64,000 nt of DNA, from assembly GCA_963786155.1 (NCBI GenBank), contig CAWAXW010000006.1, forward strand, positions 2,728,001 to 2,792,000, given 5' to 3'. A model generated the notes under the pieces. It did no database searches. It saw only the letters and a program-made list of their open reading frames with translations, and was not told the origin of the DNA. This document shows positions 20,590 through 29,829 of the stretch, in pieces (position 1 is the first letter of the stretch; each line of letters starts with the position of its first letter). The translations under genes and the position numbers were made by a program. Source of the stretch: CAWAXW01 sp963786155 (GTDB lineage Bacteria > Actinomycetota > CADDZG01 > WHSQ01).

Positions 20590-22784
20590 GGCGCGATCTC
20601 GAAGGGGCGGGACAGAGTCGCTCCCTGAAGCAACGGATCGGTGCCCAGGTACGCGAGCTCGAGCGTGTACGAACCTGCGGGAAGGTCAAGCGTCGCTGCG
20701 ACCGCGCCGATGCCGTCACCGCCGGTCTCGACCTCCCAAGTGCGCGACTCGATCCCCGACAAAGTGAACCGGAGCGGAGCTCCGGCGACCGGGCTCTCGT
20801 CGGGCGTCGTAACCAAGCCTCCGAACGTCACGGTCTCGCCGGTCCTTCCGGACGAGGCTGTGTCTGGGATGAACGAAAGCGGGGGCCGCTGGATCGCGAT
20901 CCCCACGGTCGTCAACGCGAAGAAGTGGTTGGTCACCACCGCGTAGCGCGCGCCTTCGGGGAGGCGCGCCGACACGTCGCCGAAGAAGCCGGCGAGGTGG
21001 TTCCCCATGCGTTCGCAATCAGCCGAGTACAACCACAGGTTGAGGTCCCACAACCCGAAGAGGTTGCTGCCGCTTGCGGTGAGGAGCATCTCTCCAGTTG
21101 CGAATTCTTCCGGGATCTCGAACACGTATCCGTCGACCTCAGGTACCGACCGGGTGCACGAAGCTTCGAATGCATGGCGCGTGACGCTCGCATTCGACGG
21201 CACAGTCTCGTCTATAAACCCCCAGGCCGCCTGGCCCAGGATCGTGCCGGAAGCGTTGTAGAGCACGGGATCGGGGCTAGGCGTTGCAACGGGTGGCGTA
21301 GCCGCGTGCTGCAGAGCCGCGAGCGCGTCGACTAGGCCGTGGCCCTTCTCGAACGTTGACTCGTCGTCGGGATTGGTCTCGTCTACGTAGCGACCGTAGG
21401 GAGTACCCCACGCGAACTTGTGAGCGGTGTCTTCCAGCAAGTCCTCGATCGCGGCGGGGGCAAGCGTCGGATCCGCTTGCAAGAGCTGCGCGATCACTCC
21501 GGCAACATGCGGCGCGGCCATCGAGGTCCCCGACAGCCGGAAGTACTCGTCGTTGACGTGCTCGCCCGTATCGCACAGCGGAAGAGTCGTGCGGCAGGTC
21601 GACAGGATGCCGGTCCCGGGCGCAGCCACATCCGGCCACGTGCCCACTTGGGCTCGATGCCCGCGCGACGAAGTGCCGTCGATCACGCCCGAGCGACTGC
21701 CCGTTCCGAGGTCGTTGTAGTTCGCTACACAGACGATCCCCGGGGTCGGGTTCACACATTCTGCGGTCACGGTCGGGGCCGATCCCATCCCGCCACCCGA
21801 GTTGCCGGCCGCGAACACCAGCGTGACGCCCTCGGCAACGAGCTCGTCCTGGATCTTCCACATCGCCCGATGCAAGCGATAGCCGTCCTCGAAGAAGAAC
21901 TCCGGTTGCGTCGGATCGTCAGGGTCTCGGTAGTCCTCATAGCCGGTGCCCCAAGAGTTGTTCACGATCTCGATCGCCGGCGTGACCACATCGTGGTTGG
22001 TAAGCACCCACTCGAGCCCGTCCATCGCGTTGTCGACCGAGAGGGCCGCGCCGGCTCCGACGCCATACAGGGCTGCTCCTGGAGCAGCACCGCGCACCGA
22101 GATCGGTGGCTTCGACGTGTCGGTCGGAACCACCGTCGTCTCTGCGCCTGCAATGATCCCGGCCACGTGCGTCCCGTGGCCTCCCATCGCGATCGTGTCG
22201 GTGTCCTCCATGGGGACCGTCACGGTGTCAGTTGGACACGCGCTCATGCTCACGGTTGCCAAGCGGATCACAGCGCCGGGGATCGGGCACAGGATCTTGA
22301 AGTTCGCGCCCCGGTCGAGAGCGGGCCGGAGCGCCGGGAGGGTACCGTCGACACCCGTATCGATAACCGCCACACCGACGCCGCTTCCGTCCAAGCCGGG
22401 AACCGCCTCCGTGCCCCGGTACACGTCATCGCTCCGTGTTGCGGCGTGCGAGCTGTCGGTGAAGAAGTGAATGGGCTTGTTCGATTCGATCCATTCGATC
22501 GCGGGCGATAGCGCGAGGGCACGGAACGACGCCGCCGTTCCGAGTGCGTGGAACACCTGTATCGCCTCGTAGCGCTGCGCAACCGTCACGCCCGCGGCAC
22601 GAGCCGCCCCGACGGCCGAGTGCAGTGCGCCGGGGTGAGCATGTACGAAGGCGCTGGTGAGGCCCTGGCTCTCGAGGACGGCCGGCTCGATGGGCGCCGG
22701 ATCCAGGCCCGGAGCGGCTCCGGCTACCGGGCCGGTGATAAGGCAGGCAGCCAGTGCAAGGCCGACGACGCGTCTGATCGTCAC
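20586..22784 (-). CDS. Secreted subtilisin-like serine protease (S8)
   Basis: 732-residue exported protease. The GTG at 22784 has GGGGGA about 6 bases upstream and begins a signal peptide (RRVVGLALAACLITGPVAGA). The catalytic triad is clear: Asp in VAVIDTGVDG, His in GGHGTHVAGIIAG, Ser in LSGTSMAAPHVAG, and the oxyanion Asn in FAAGNSGGGMG. After the protease domain (to about residue 500) come a PPC-like beta domain and a C-terminal Ig-like domain (SSGRTGETVTFGG, then PVAGAPLRFTLSG). There is no cell-wall anchor. It probably acts outside the cell on proteins. Neighbours are a lipoprotein and a divergent hydrolase. Confidence 0.93.
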   Translation of the reverse strand: MTIRRVVGLALAACLITGPVAGAAPGLDPAPIEPAVLESQGLTSAFVHAHPGALHSAVGAARAAGVTVAQRYEAIQVFHALGTAASFRALALSPAIEWIESNKPIHFFTDSSHAATRSDDVYRGTEAVPGLDGSGVGVAVIDTGVDGTLPALRPALDRGANFKILCPIPGAVIRLATVSMSACPTDTVTVPMEDTDTIAMGGHGTHVAGIIAGAETTVVPTDTSKPPISVRGAAPGAALYGVGAGAALSVDNAMDGLEWVLTNHDVVTPAIEIVNNSWGTGYEDYRDPDDPTQPEFFFEDGYRLHRAMWKIQDELVAEGVTLVFAAGNSGGGMGSAPTVTAECVNPTPGIVCVANYNDLGTGSRSGVIDGTSSRGHRAQVGTWPDVAAPGTGILSTCRTTLPLCDTGEHVNDEYFRLSGTSMAAPHVAGVIAQLLQADPTLAPAAIEDLLEDTAHKFAWGTPYGRYVDETNPDDESTFEKGHGLVDALAALQHAATPPVATPSPDPVLYNASGTILGQAAWGFIDETVPSNASVTRHAFEASCTRSVPEVDGYVFEIPEEFATGEMLLTASGSNLFGLWDLNLWLYSADCERMGNHLAGFFGDVSARLPEGARYAVVTNHFFALTTVGIAIQRPPLSFIPDTASSGRTGETVTFGGLVTTPDESPVAGAPLRFTLSGIESRTWEVETGGDGIGAVAATLDLPAGSYTLELAYLGTDPLLQGATLSRPFEIAP

Positions 22785-22831
22785 GGGATTCCCCCTGTTT
22801 ACTTGGATTGCTGAGTGGCTAGGCTTTCGAC

Positions 22832-24061
22832 ATGGCTGAAGCGAAGTCCTGCGCGGGTGACGCCCTGGATCGGCGGGCGTTCCTGGCGGCTGGGGCGATC
22901 GTCGCCGGGGCAACGCTCCTCCCTCGACGCCCAATCGAAGCCGCACCACGTCGAAAAGAGGGCCTCGAGTCGTTCATTCGCACGCGGCTGCGTCGGTCGC
23001 ATTGTCCCGGGCTCGGCGTTGCCGTCATTTTCGGCGGGAGGATCGTTTACTCGGATTCGTTCGGCCTCGCGCACGTTGGCCGGAAGAGGAAGGTCGACGA
23101 GGACACTTCGTTCCTGTTGGCTTCCATTTCGAAAACCGTGACCGGGGTGGCACTGCTACAAACCTGGGAAAGAGGTCTGATCGATCTCGACGCGGACGTC
23201 AACGACGTGCTGGACTTCCCGGTTCGCAACCCGCGCTTCATGAACGAGCCGATCACCGCGCGCCAGCTCCTCACGCACACGTCGAGCATCAGGGACCGCT
23301 GGTCGGTGTGGAACGGGCTCTACAGCAACGGCGACTCCCCGATAGAGCTCGGAGATTTCCTGAGGAGCTATCTCGACCCCGAGGGGAAGCGATACCGGCG
23401 CGCAAACTTCACGAAGAAGCGACCCGACGCGCGGTACGAGTACAGCAACATCGGCGCGGCTCTGGCCGGCTATCTCGTCGAGGCCGTCTCCGGCACTCCA
23501 TTCGACGAGTGGTGCGAGACCAACATCTTCGAGCCACTCGGGATGAAGGGAACAGGGTGGAGACTCGAAGGTTTGGATCGGTCCGATATCGCGCGGCCCT
23601 ATCGTTACCGGCACGAGCGCGGCGACTGGACCCCATACGGCCTCTACGGGTACCCGGATTACCCCGATGGGCTGCTGCGGGCGACTCCAAACGACATGGC
23701 GGCCTTCTTGATCGCGATCGCGAATGGCGGCGCTTACTCCGGCGAACGGATCCTCAAACGCGCAACCGTGCGAGAGATGCTCACCGATCAACTGTCACGC
23801 GACCAGGGTGGGTGGCAGGGCCTGGTCTGGTACCGGATCAGACCACGTGGTCTCGGCACCCTCTACGGACACAACGGCAGCGACAAAGGTGTGCGGACCG
23901 AGATGTACATGCGCCGAAAGGATGGCGCCGGCGTGGTTCTGTTGGCCAACGCCAACGCCTACCGCTACCGAGAGGACGCGGCCCTCTCACAGATCCGCGA
24001 CCGGCTACTACGCGACGCCGAGAGTTTGGCGAAGGCGGGATCCGCCCGCGCCGCGGCCTAA
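22832..24061 (+). CDS. Tat-exported serine hydrolase of the beta-lactamase/class C family
   Basis: 409-residue enzyme of the penicillin-binding/beta-lactamase-like serine hydrolase family. The N-terminus has a twin-arginine signal (DRRAFLAAGAIVAGATLL). The nucleophile motif SxxK is LASISKTVTG, and the Tyr motif is EYSNIGAALAGY. The C-terminal GHNGSDKGVRTEM is the usual third box region with a HxG-type sequence. Such proteins include D-aminopeptidases, esterases and carboxypeptidases, so the substrate is unknown. It is divergent from the subtilase, with 47 bases between starts, and overlaps the convergent thioredoxin-like lipoprotein by 4 bases. Confidence 0.9.
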   Translation: MAEAKSCAGDALDRRAFLAAGAIVAGATLLPRRPIEAAPRRKEGLESFIRTRLRRSHCPGLGVAVIFGGRIVYSDSFGLAHVGRKRKVDEDTSFLLASISKTVTGVALLQTWERGLIDLDADVNDVLDFPVRNPRFMNEPITARQLLTHTSSIRDRWSVWNGLYSNGDSPIELGDFLRSYLDPEGKRYRRANFTKKRPDARYEYSNIGAALAGYLVEAVSGTPFDEWCETNIFEPLGMKGTGWRLEGLDRSDIARPYRYRHERGDWTPYGLYGYPDYPDGLLRATPNDMAAFLIAIANGGAYSGERILKRATVREMLTDQLSRDQGGWQGLVWYRIRPRGLGTLYGHNGSDKGVRTEMYMRRKDGAGVVLLANANAYRYREDAALSQIRDRLLRDAESLAKAGSARAAA

Positions 24062-24957
24062 AGCTTCTTGAGTGTGCCCTGCAGCTCGTCGGGAGCCATC
24101 ACGCCTTCGAACTTGGCTACTACTTCGCCGTTCGCATCCATCACGAAAACCCAGGGTTCGCCGAGTAGGCCCCATTCGAACATCACTTCAACGGGCTCCA
24201 AGGCTTCGGGGACCTTTGTGAGGTCGTAGGGCTCGACGTGGATGAACGTCAGCTTTGGGAAGTCCGCGGCCACGTCCTTGACGATCCCGAACATCGGCGC
24301 GCAGGTCGCGCTCTGACAGAACTTCGGCGTCGCGAATGTCACCACGAAAGGCTCCTTCGCCTTCACCGCATCGGCGATGGAGAGTTGGTAGAAGCGGGGG
24401 TCGGGGTTCTTGTCGGTTGAGATCTCCGACAGGCTGCCGGCATCGTCGGCCGTCAACGTGTCCGACGCGGGGACCTTTTCGCCAAGGGCAGGAGAAGAGG
24501 GGTCCTCGACGACCTCGAAGCTACCGGTGACCCGCTCGTCGATCCCCTCGCCTTCGATCGTGACGGCGGCCCCCCACATCCCGGCTCGGGGGAACTCGAC
24601 GTTCGCTTTGTAGAGACCGCGTGCCTCGTCGATCCTCAGGAACTCGGTGTCGGTGGAGAAGACGGGCTCTTTCTTGGACTCCTTCAGGTCGAAGAAGTCG
24701 ATGCCCACCTCGATGTCCGGCGACGAGAGCGGCGCGTCGTTGCCGTCGAGCAGACCCACGAGGAACCGGTTGGGACCCACCACGACCTCCGAGGTGACGA
24801 AGACGGGATAGGCCTCGACGTCGCCGACCGGCCCGCCGAACTCCTCCTCCTGGGAGGCCTCGTCGCTGTCGTCCCCCTCGTCCTCGGAGTCGCCACCCCC
24901 ACAGGCGGCGAGCGCGAGACAGAGCGCGAGCAACAGGACGATCCAACGCTTGGCCAT
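24058..24957 (-). CDS. Lipoprotein with thioredoxin-like domain
   Basis: 299-residue lipoprotein; signal peptide with lipobox LALAAC (Cys19), then an acidic Asp/Glu spacer. Residues about 45-155 resemble an Ig-like beta domain (FVTSEVVVGPNRFLVGLLDG). The C-terminal part, about 185-299, looks like a thioredoxin/peroxiredoxin fold: FVVTFATPKFCQSATCAPMF has two cysteines spaced CxxxxC, and LGEPWVFVMDANGEVVAKFE matches the fold's edge strand. It is not a canonical CxxC oxidoreductase. A role in metal or thiol delivery to the respiratory enzymes nearby is possible but inferred. It is divergent from ctaA. Confidence 0.78.
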   Translation of the reverse strand: MAKRWIVLLLALCLALAACGGGDSEDEGDDSDEASQEEEFGGPVGDVEAYPVFVTSEVVVGPNRFLVGLLDGNDAPLSSPDIEVGIDFFDLKESKKEPVFSTDTEFLRIDEARGLYKANVEFPRAGMWGAAVTIEGEGIDERVTGSFEVVEDPSSPALGEKVPASDTLTADDAGSLSEISTDKNPDPRFYQLSIADAVKAKEPFVVTFATPKFCQSATCAPMFGIVKDVAADFPKLTFIHVEPYDLTKVPEALEPVEVMFEWGLLGEPWVFVMDANGEVVAKFEGVMAPDELQGTLKKL

Positions 24958-24982
24958 CGAGTGACACTAGCCGGGGCGGAGG

Positions 24983-24996
24983 GTTACGCGGGTAAC
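24983..24996. promoter_or_regulatory. Short palindrome in the ctaA divergent promoter region
   Basis: GTTAC, four-base spacer GCGG, GTAAC: a perfect 5-bp inverted repeat in the 50-base gap between the divergent lipoprotein gene and ctaA, ending 11 bases before the ctaA ATG. It may be an operator or only part of the leader. I cannot assign a regulator. Confidence 0.35.
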
Positions 24997-25007
24997 ATCG
25001 CCGCTTC

Positions 25008-25931
25008 ATGACCCTGTACCGGAGGCTCGCCCTCTCATCCACCGTGGCGACACTGGTCCTCGTTGCGATCGGGGGCCTCGTGCGCGCCACGAAGTCGGGG
25101 TTGGGCTGCGGAACGAATTGGCCCGACTGCCCCGGCGAGGTCAACCGCGCCCTGATCATCGAGTTCTCCCACCGGACGGTGGCCGGGATCGTGATCGTGC
25201 TGATCGCCGCTCTTGTCGTAGTCGCCTTCCGTCTCCGCTCCGAGCATCCTCGATTGCTCGCCCCCTCGGCGGTCGCGCTGGGACTGGTCCTCAGCCAAGC
25301 CGTGCTCGGAGCGATCGTCGTGTGGCTCGAGCTCGAAGCCGAGTCGGTCGTGCTCCACCTCGCGCTCGCGATGGCCCTTGTCGCATGGCTCATCCACATC
25401 ACAGCCCTCGCGTTCGCGATCGAGGGGCGGCTCCCACCGGGTGATCGCGCTCTCAGCAGGCAAGCCATGGTCGCGGCCGGGGGGGTGCTCCTCTTGCTGC
25501 TGGTGGGTTCCTACGTGACGGGGCGCGGTGCCGGTTACGTCTTCCCGGATTGGCCGCTGATGGATGGGCGCGTCGTTCCGGATCTCGGCGTCGAGCTCGA
25601 GGCGCTCCACTTCTTCCACCGCGCGCTGGCCGGGGTCGTGGGTGTCGTGCTCGGGGTCTTCTGCTGGAAAGTGGTCAAGCGTCGCAACGAGTACCCGGTG
25701 CAAGCTCGGCTCGCCTATCTCGCGGCCGGCCTGTTCCTGATCGAGGTAGGGATCGGCGCGATCAACGTTTGGACTCAGCTGAACTCCGCTGCGGTCACCT
25801 TGCATCTAGCCATCGGTGCGCTGATCTGGGCTTCGACGGTCGGGATGGTGGTGCTCTTCCGCACCTCCGAAGCACGGGTGCCGGTCGATGCGGGGCGTCG
25901 GCGCGCTCCGGTTCTGGAGAGCGCGAGATGA
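25008..25931 (+). CDS. ctaA: Heme A synthase (COX15/CtaA)
   Basis: 307-residue integral membrane enzyme that oxidises the heme O methyl group to make heme A for the aa3-type oxidase. About eight helices; conserved histidines appear in IEFSHRTVAGIVI, VVLHLALAMAL, LHFFHRALAGVVG and VTLHLAIGALIW. The extracytoplasmic cysteine pair CGTNWPDC, typical of Bacillus/actinobacterial CtaA, is present. It overlaps ctaB by ATGA. The gene sits about 11 kb from the oxidase structural genes. Confidence 0.95.
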   Translation: MTLYRRLALSSTVATLVLVAIGGLVRATKSGLGCGTNWPDCPGEVNRALIIEFSHRTVAGIVIVLIAALVVVAFRLRSEHPRLLAPSAVALGLVLSQAVLGAIVVWLELEAESVVLHLALAMALVAWLIHITALAFAIEGRLPPGDRALSRQAMVAAGGVLLLLLVGSYVTGRGAGYVFPDWPLMDGRVVPDLGVELEALHFFHRALAGVVGVVLGVFCWKVVKRRNEYPVQARLAYLAAGLFLIEVGIGAINVWTQLNSAAVTLHLAIGALIWASTVGMVVLFRTSEARVPVDAGRRRAPVLESAR

Positions 25932-26893
25932 GCGTGCGCCGGTTGACCGTAAGCGAAAGCACCGGGGCGGTACAGGTCGAAGAGCTCCTCGAGAGTCACG
26001 ACCCGGTCGTCGACGCTCCCGCAACCTGGGGTCAGAGGGTGCGGGCCTATGTAGCCCTGACGAAGCCGCGCATCATCGAGCTGCTGCTCATCACGACCGT
26101 GCCGTCGATGATCGTGGCCGCGGGTGGTTGGCCCTCGACCAGCCTCGTGCTGCTGACATTGATCGGCGGGGCCCTATCGGCCGGCGGCGCCAACGCGATC
26201 AACTGCTACATCGACCGCGATATCGACGAGGTCATGGCGCGCACTCGCAAACGCCCCCTTCCGAGTCACCGCATCGCTCCGCGCAATGCCGTCGTTTTTG
26301 GCAGCATCCTCGGCGGGCTGTCGTTCGTGTTGATGTGGGCGACGATCAACCTCCCGGCCGCGGCTCTCACGCTCGCCGCGCTGCTGTTCTACGTTTTCGT
26401 TTACACCCTGTTGCTGAAGCGGAGCACGCCACAGAACATCGTTATCGGGGGGGCCGCAGGCGCGATGCCTGCTCTCGTGGGCTGGGCTGCGGTTACCGGG
26501 ACGGTCGACCTCCCGGCCCTGGCCCTGTTCGGGATCATCTTCTACTGGACGCCACCGCACTTCTGGGCACTGGCGATGCGTTACGAGAAGGAATACGCCG
26601 CAGCGGGAGTGCCGATGATGCCGGTCGTCTATGGCCGCGAGGAGACCTCCAAACACATCCTCCTGTACTCGTTCATGATGCTGGCGCTCTGCCTGGCGTT
26701 CTTCTCGGTCGCGCGCATGGGATGGATCTTCTTCGCCTCCGCTCTGGTCCTGAACGGAATCTTCATCTACTGGGCCGTCCGGGTCAGGCTGCGACCGGTG
26801 CCCCGCGTGGCATGGAGCCTGTTCCGGTATTCGATCTACTACCTCGCGCTCTTGTTCGGGGCGATGGCTCTCGACACACTGCTCCTGGCCTAA
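25928..26893 (+). CDS. ctaB: Protoheme IX farnesyltransferase (heme O synthase)
   Basis: 321-residue UbiA-superfamily prenyltransferase that farnesylates heme B to heme O. The first aspartate motif is NCYIDRDIDEVMARTRKRPL, and the start of the enzyme core is LTKPRIIELLLITTVP. Other family marks are FWALAMRYEKEYAAAGVPMM and YWTPPH. There are about nine helices and an unusual 40-residue polar N-terminal leader. Start: ATG 25928, overlapping ctaA by 4 bases, so the two are one operon. Confidence 0.95.
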   Translation: MSVRRLTVSESTGAVQVEELLESHDPVVDAPATWGQRVRAYVALTKPRIIELLLITTVPSMIVAAGGWPSTSLVLLTLIGGALSAGGANAINCYIDRDIDEVMARTRKRPLPSHRIAPRNAVVFGSILGGLSFVLMWATINLPAAALTLAALLFYVFVYTLLLKRSTPQNIVIGGAAGAMPALVGWAAVTGTVDLPALALFGIIFYWTPPHFWALAMRYEKEYAAAGVPMMPVVYGREETSKHILLYSFMMLALCLAFFSVARMGWIFFASALVLNGIFIYWAVRVRLRPVPRVAWSLFRYSIYYLALLFGAMALDTLLLA

Positions 26894-26901
26894 AGGCAAG
26901 G

Positions 26902-27936
26902 GTGACCGCAAAGACGCTTGTGGTCGCACTTGTTGCCGCCTGTCTTCTGTTAGCCGCTTGCGGCGGTGACGATGAAGCCCAACCGGAGCAGGTCGCCGAG
27001 CAGGAGTTGGACCTCACGGCGTATTGCGAGGCAGCCGAAGCCGTTGCGGCCGCGGAATCGCTGGACGAGATCCTCGCGAGCCTGGATGGCCTTGCGGCCG
27101 AAGCGACCGCCGAGATCGCGCCGGACGTCGAGGAGCTGCGGACCGCGATCCAGATCCTGAGCGCCGGGGGCCGCGATGCCCTCAACGCAGAGCAGGAGCA
27201 AGCCGCCGAGCAGGCCGGCACCCGCATCGACGAGTTCACGGCGCAGAACTGCCCCAATCAGTTGGCCGGAGGGTCGTATGGGAATCCCCGCACCGAGCTC
27301 GACGAGGAAGACTTCGTTGAGGCGGCGGTCATCGCCGCCGATCTGGGCCTGACGGAGCAGCAGTTCAACGAGTATGTCGGCGACGTCGATCTCGTCATCG
27401 AGGACCTGGATACCTATTGGAGCCGGACGCTGCCGAACCTGGCCGGGGTCGAACACGTGACCCCGGCCGAATTCATCCGGTACACATCAAGCAGCGACGC
27501 GCCGGTTTGCGGGGGCGAGACATTGGAGCCGGGCAACGCCTTCTATTGCATCCCCGATAACTACATCGCGTGGGACGAAGCCAACCTCCTCCTGCCCTAC
27601 TTCGCTCAGGTCGGCGACTTCTCGGTCGCCTACGTCCTGGCACACGAATGGGGTCATTCGATCCAGAGCCAGCTCGGGGCCCGGGCGCGCTTCACGATCC
27701 AGTACGAGTTACAGGCGGACTGTTACGCGGGCGCGTGGGCCGGCGACGCCGACGTCAGGGGTCTGCTCGAAGAAGGCGACATCGACGAGGGCCTCGTCGC
27801 GCTCCGGTCGGTAGCCGACCTCAAGGGAACGCCCTGGACCGATCCCCAAGCCCACGGAACCGCCCAGGAGCGCATCGGCTCGTTCGCGATCGGTTTCGAC
27901 GAGGGCCCCCGCTCCTGCAGACAATTCACCGACTGA
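26902..27936 (+). CDS. Putative neutral zinc metallopeptidase lipoprotein
   Basis: 344-residue protein starting at a GTG 9 bases after ctaB. The signal ends LLLAAC (Cys20). A helical region of about 90 residues rich in Ala/Glu follows, then a zinc-peptidase domain with HEWGHSIQSQLGAR (HExxH) and a later ELQADCYAGAW, the arrangement of the putative neutral zinc metallopeptidase family (Pfam PF04228-like). The substrate is unknown. It may be read with ctaAB; an envelope quality-control role would fit but is inference. Confidence 0.87.
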   Translation: MTAKTLVVALVAACLLLAACGGDDEAQPEQVAEQELDLTAYCEAAEAVAAAESLDEILASLDGLAAEATAEIAPDVEELRTAIQILSAGGRDALNAEQEQAAEQAGTRIDEFTAQNCPNQLAGGSYGNPRTELDEEDFVEAAVIAADLGLTEQQFNEYVGDVDLVIEDLDTYWSRTLPNLAGVEHVTPAEFIRYTSSSDAPVCGGETLEPGNAFYCIPDNYIAWDEANLLLPYFAQVGDFSVAYVLAHEWGHSIQSQLGARARFTIQYELQADCYAGAWAGDADVRGLLEEGDIDEGLVALRSVADLKGTPWTDPQAHGTAQERIGSFAIGFDEGPRSCRQFTD

Positions 27937-27960
27937 CGGCGCCAGGCCACACCCCGCGCG

Positions 27961-28527
27961 TCACTTTTCGCAATTTGACTTTTGTTCGATCTTCTTGCAG
28001 GTGTCGGTTCCAGGGCCGCCATCGCCGAGATCGCGCCCGGATCCTCCGTACAGGACGTCGTTCCCTGCACCGCCCTTGAGGTATTGGAAGCCGGAACCGC
28101 TGCGCAATACGTCGTCGCCACCGTTGCCCTGGAGCTGAGAATCTCCCGGGCCGGCGAAGCCGGTGTCGTTCCCGCCTTCGCCGTATATATAGTCCCCGCC
28201 ATCGGATCCGAGATGGACCCGGTCATTCCCCGGCCCGGCACGAACCCCGTCCCCGATACCAGAGCCCGTGCAGATGAGATCGTCGCCTCCTCGACCGAAT
28301 ACCAGGTCGTGACCCGCACCGGAATGGATGACGTCGTCTCCCGAGGTGCCCCTGATCGCGGGCGCCTGATTGTCGTTGTCATTCCCGGAGGTCCCAACAA
28401 TCGTCGCGGTCTTACCGAAGCATTTCGGTCCTGCCGAAGTCGCTAGAGGTGGTGCGATCAGCTGAAGGGCCAGGACCACCGGAAGTACGAGCAGTTGGCA
28501 CTTGCGACGCCACGATCTCTTAACCAT
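27961..28527 (-). CDS. Secreted RTX-type calcium-binding repeat protein
   Basis: 188-residue exported protein. After a basic N-terminus and signal (LLVLPVVLALQLIAPPLATS) it consists of glycine/aspartate nonapeptide repeats of the hemolysin-type (GGDDLICTGSG, GPGNDRVHLGS, GGNDTGFAGPG, GGAGNDVLYGGSG), which form calcium-binding beta-rolls. It has paired cysteines near both ends of the mature chain (PKCFGK and DTCKKIEQKSNCEK). There is no type I secretion system or enzyme domain. Its role is unknown. It is convergent with the zinc peptidase gene. Confidence 0.85.
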   Translation of the reverse strand: MVKRSWRRKCQLLVLPVVLALQLIAPPLATSAGPKCFGKTATIVGTSGNDNDNQAPAIRGTSGDDVIHSGAGHDLVFGRGGDDLICTGSGIGDGVRAGPGNDRVHLGSDGGDYIYGEGGNDTGFAGPGDSQLQGNGGDDVLRSGSGFQYLKGGAGNDVLYGGSGRDLGDGGPGTDTCKKIEQKSNCEK

Positions 28528-28596
28528 AGGAAGCGACCCTTTCTCGAGAACAACTCCCCACTCTGCCTAGACCCCGTCACGCAAACGTCACCGGAC

Positions 28597-28824
28597 CTAG
28601 TCGGATGGTGGCGTGGTGGCCAAATCATCTCGGACGAATTCCTCTATCCAGGAGCGGATCGCCGCGCAGATATCGTCGACGGTTGCGACCGTCCATACGC
28701 CGTCTTCACCCGCAACCCCGTCTCGGGTTGAGGAGATCCGCGCTCGTAGCCCGGTGGCAGGATCACCCTCGACCCATACGCGCATGATGAAGGTGCCGCT
28801 GCGGGTAGCCAAGGAGTCGGTCAC
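28597..28824 (-). CDS. Small protein of unknown function
   Basis: 75-residue soluble protein from a GTG at 28824. The segment SGTFIMRVWVEGDPATGLRA followed by RISSTRDG has the look of a beta-strand pair, and the tail (TVDDICAAIRSWIEEFV) of an amphipathic helix. I do not recognise a named family. It lies just downstream of the SARP-type regulator on the same strand, 36 bases away, so the two may be co-transcribed. An internal ATG at 28785 is an alternative start but would remove part of the first strand. Confidence 0.6.
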   Translation of the reverse strand: MTDSLATRSGTFIMRVWVEGDPATGLRARISSTRDGVAGEDGVWTVATVDDICAAIRSWIEEFVRDDLATTPPSD

Positions 28825-28860
28825 TTGGTGCCAACCTACGAACCATGCGTCACCACAGCG

Positions 28861-29643
28861 TCAAAGACTTAGGTGCCCAACCAGCTCCTTCATCGCGGAA
28901 GAGGGCTCCAATCTGAGCTCATCTTGCAGCAACTCCCGGAAGCTCCGGTAGTGCCGCGCCGCCTCGCATGAGTTGCCCTCAGCCAAGTAGACGGCGATAA
29001 GCACTCGACTCGCGCTCTCCCTCAATGGTTCCGCGGAAACGGCTGCCAAGCCGGCTTCGATCGCTTCACCGAATCTCTCTACCTCAGAGAGCCGGCCGCA
29101 GAGGGCCTCGAGAGCGTGGAGTCTGACCTGCCGGAAGCGCTCGCGCTCCAGCAGGACCCAGTCTTCCTGCCACTCGGGGAGGACGTCTGAGGCGAGCGAT
29201 CCGATGTCCAGATCCGCACCGGAGCAGGGCGTCATGCGCGCTAGAAGGCGATGGGCGCGTGCTTCGTTTTCGTGCACGTCAATGGCGACCGAAGGTGCGA
29301 GCTGCAGGTGAGAGTTCGGAGTGAGGACGAGAGTCGGACTCGTTTTCCCGATCCTCCAAAGAGCCGAACGCAGATTGCCCTGAGCCCGTGAGTCGGTTAC
29401 GTCGAGCCACAGAGACGCGGCAAGGTGGGAGCGCGCTACAGGCCGATCGTGAAGAGCGAGGAAAGCGATCGCCCGCTGGGTACTCAACGAAAGATCGACG
29501 AGCACACCATCAGTTTCGAGCTTGAAGCCTCCGAGCAACGTCAGCTCAGAAATGCATGCCCTCGGGCGACCAGAATCCTCATCGGATGCGGGCATGGTTA
29601 AGGGAGATTGTGGTGCGAAATCACCACTTCTCCCCCTCTTCAT
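28861..29643 (-). CDS. SARP/BTAD-type transcriptional regulator
   Basis: About 260 residues. The first part is an OmpR-like winged helix (LLGGFKLETDGVLVDLSLST, then AIAFLALHDRPVARSHLAAS and GNLRSALWRIGK). The second is a bacterial transcriptional activator domain of TPR-like helices (EDWVLLERERFRQVRLHALE, then EPLRESASRVLIAVYLAEGN). This is the short SARP form without an ATPase domain. SARPs are actinobacterial activators, often of secondary metabolism; no such cluster is here. Start choice is weak: ATG at 29643, ATG at 29595 or a TTG at 29718 are all open and none has a clear ribosome site. It is divergent from the large secreted protein. Confidence 0.85.
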   Translation of the reverse strand: MKRGRSGDFAPQSPLTMPASDEDSGRPRACISELTLLGGFKLETDGVLVDLSLSTQRAIAFLALHDRPVARSHLAASLWLDVTDSRAQGNLRSALWRIGKTSPTLVLTPNSHLQLAPSVAIDVHENEARAHRLLARMTPCSGADLDIGSLASDVLPEWQEDWVLLERERFRQVRLHALEALCGRLSEVERFGEAIEAGLAAVSAEPLRESASRVLIAVYLAEGNSCEAARHYRSFRELLQDELRLEPSSAMKELVGHLSL

Positions 29644-29829
29644 AAGGGTGGATGCGCCGCCCGGGGTCCACCTCCCGAGTGACGGTCCAAGGCTAGGCCC
29701 GGCCGATAAGCCTGCCAATAGGCATTTGTGACGGTCTGTGCGTAGTCAGGTCGGACGAAATCGTCATTTGGCTAACGTTGGCAGTTCGCGTGTGACGCCG
29801 CGGTGACGGGCTCGAATCAGTCTTGGCTG

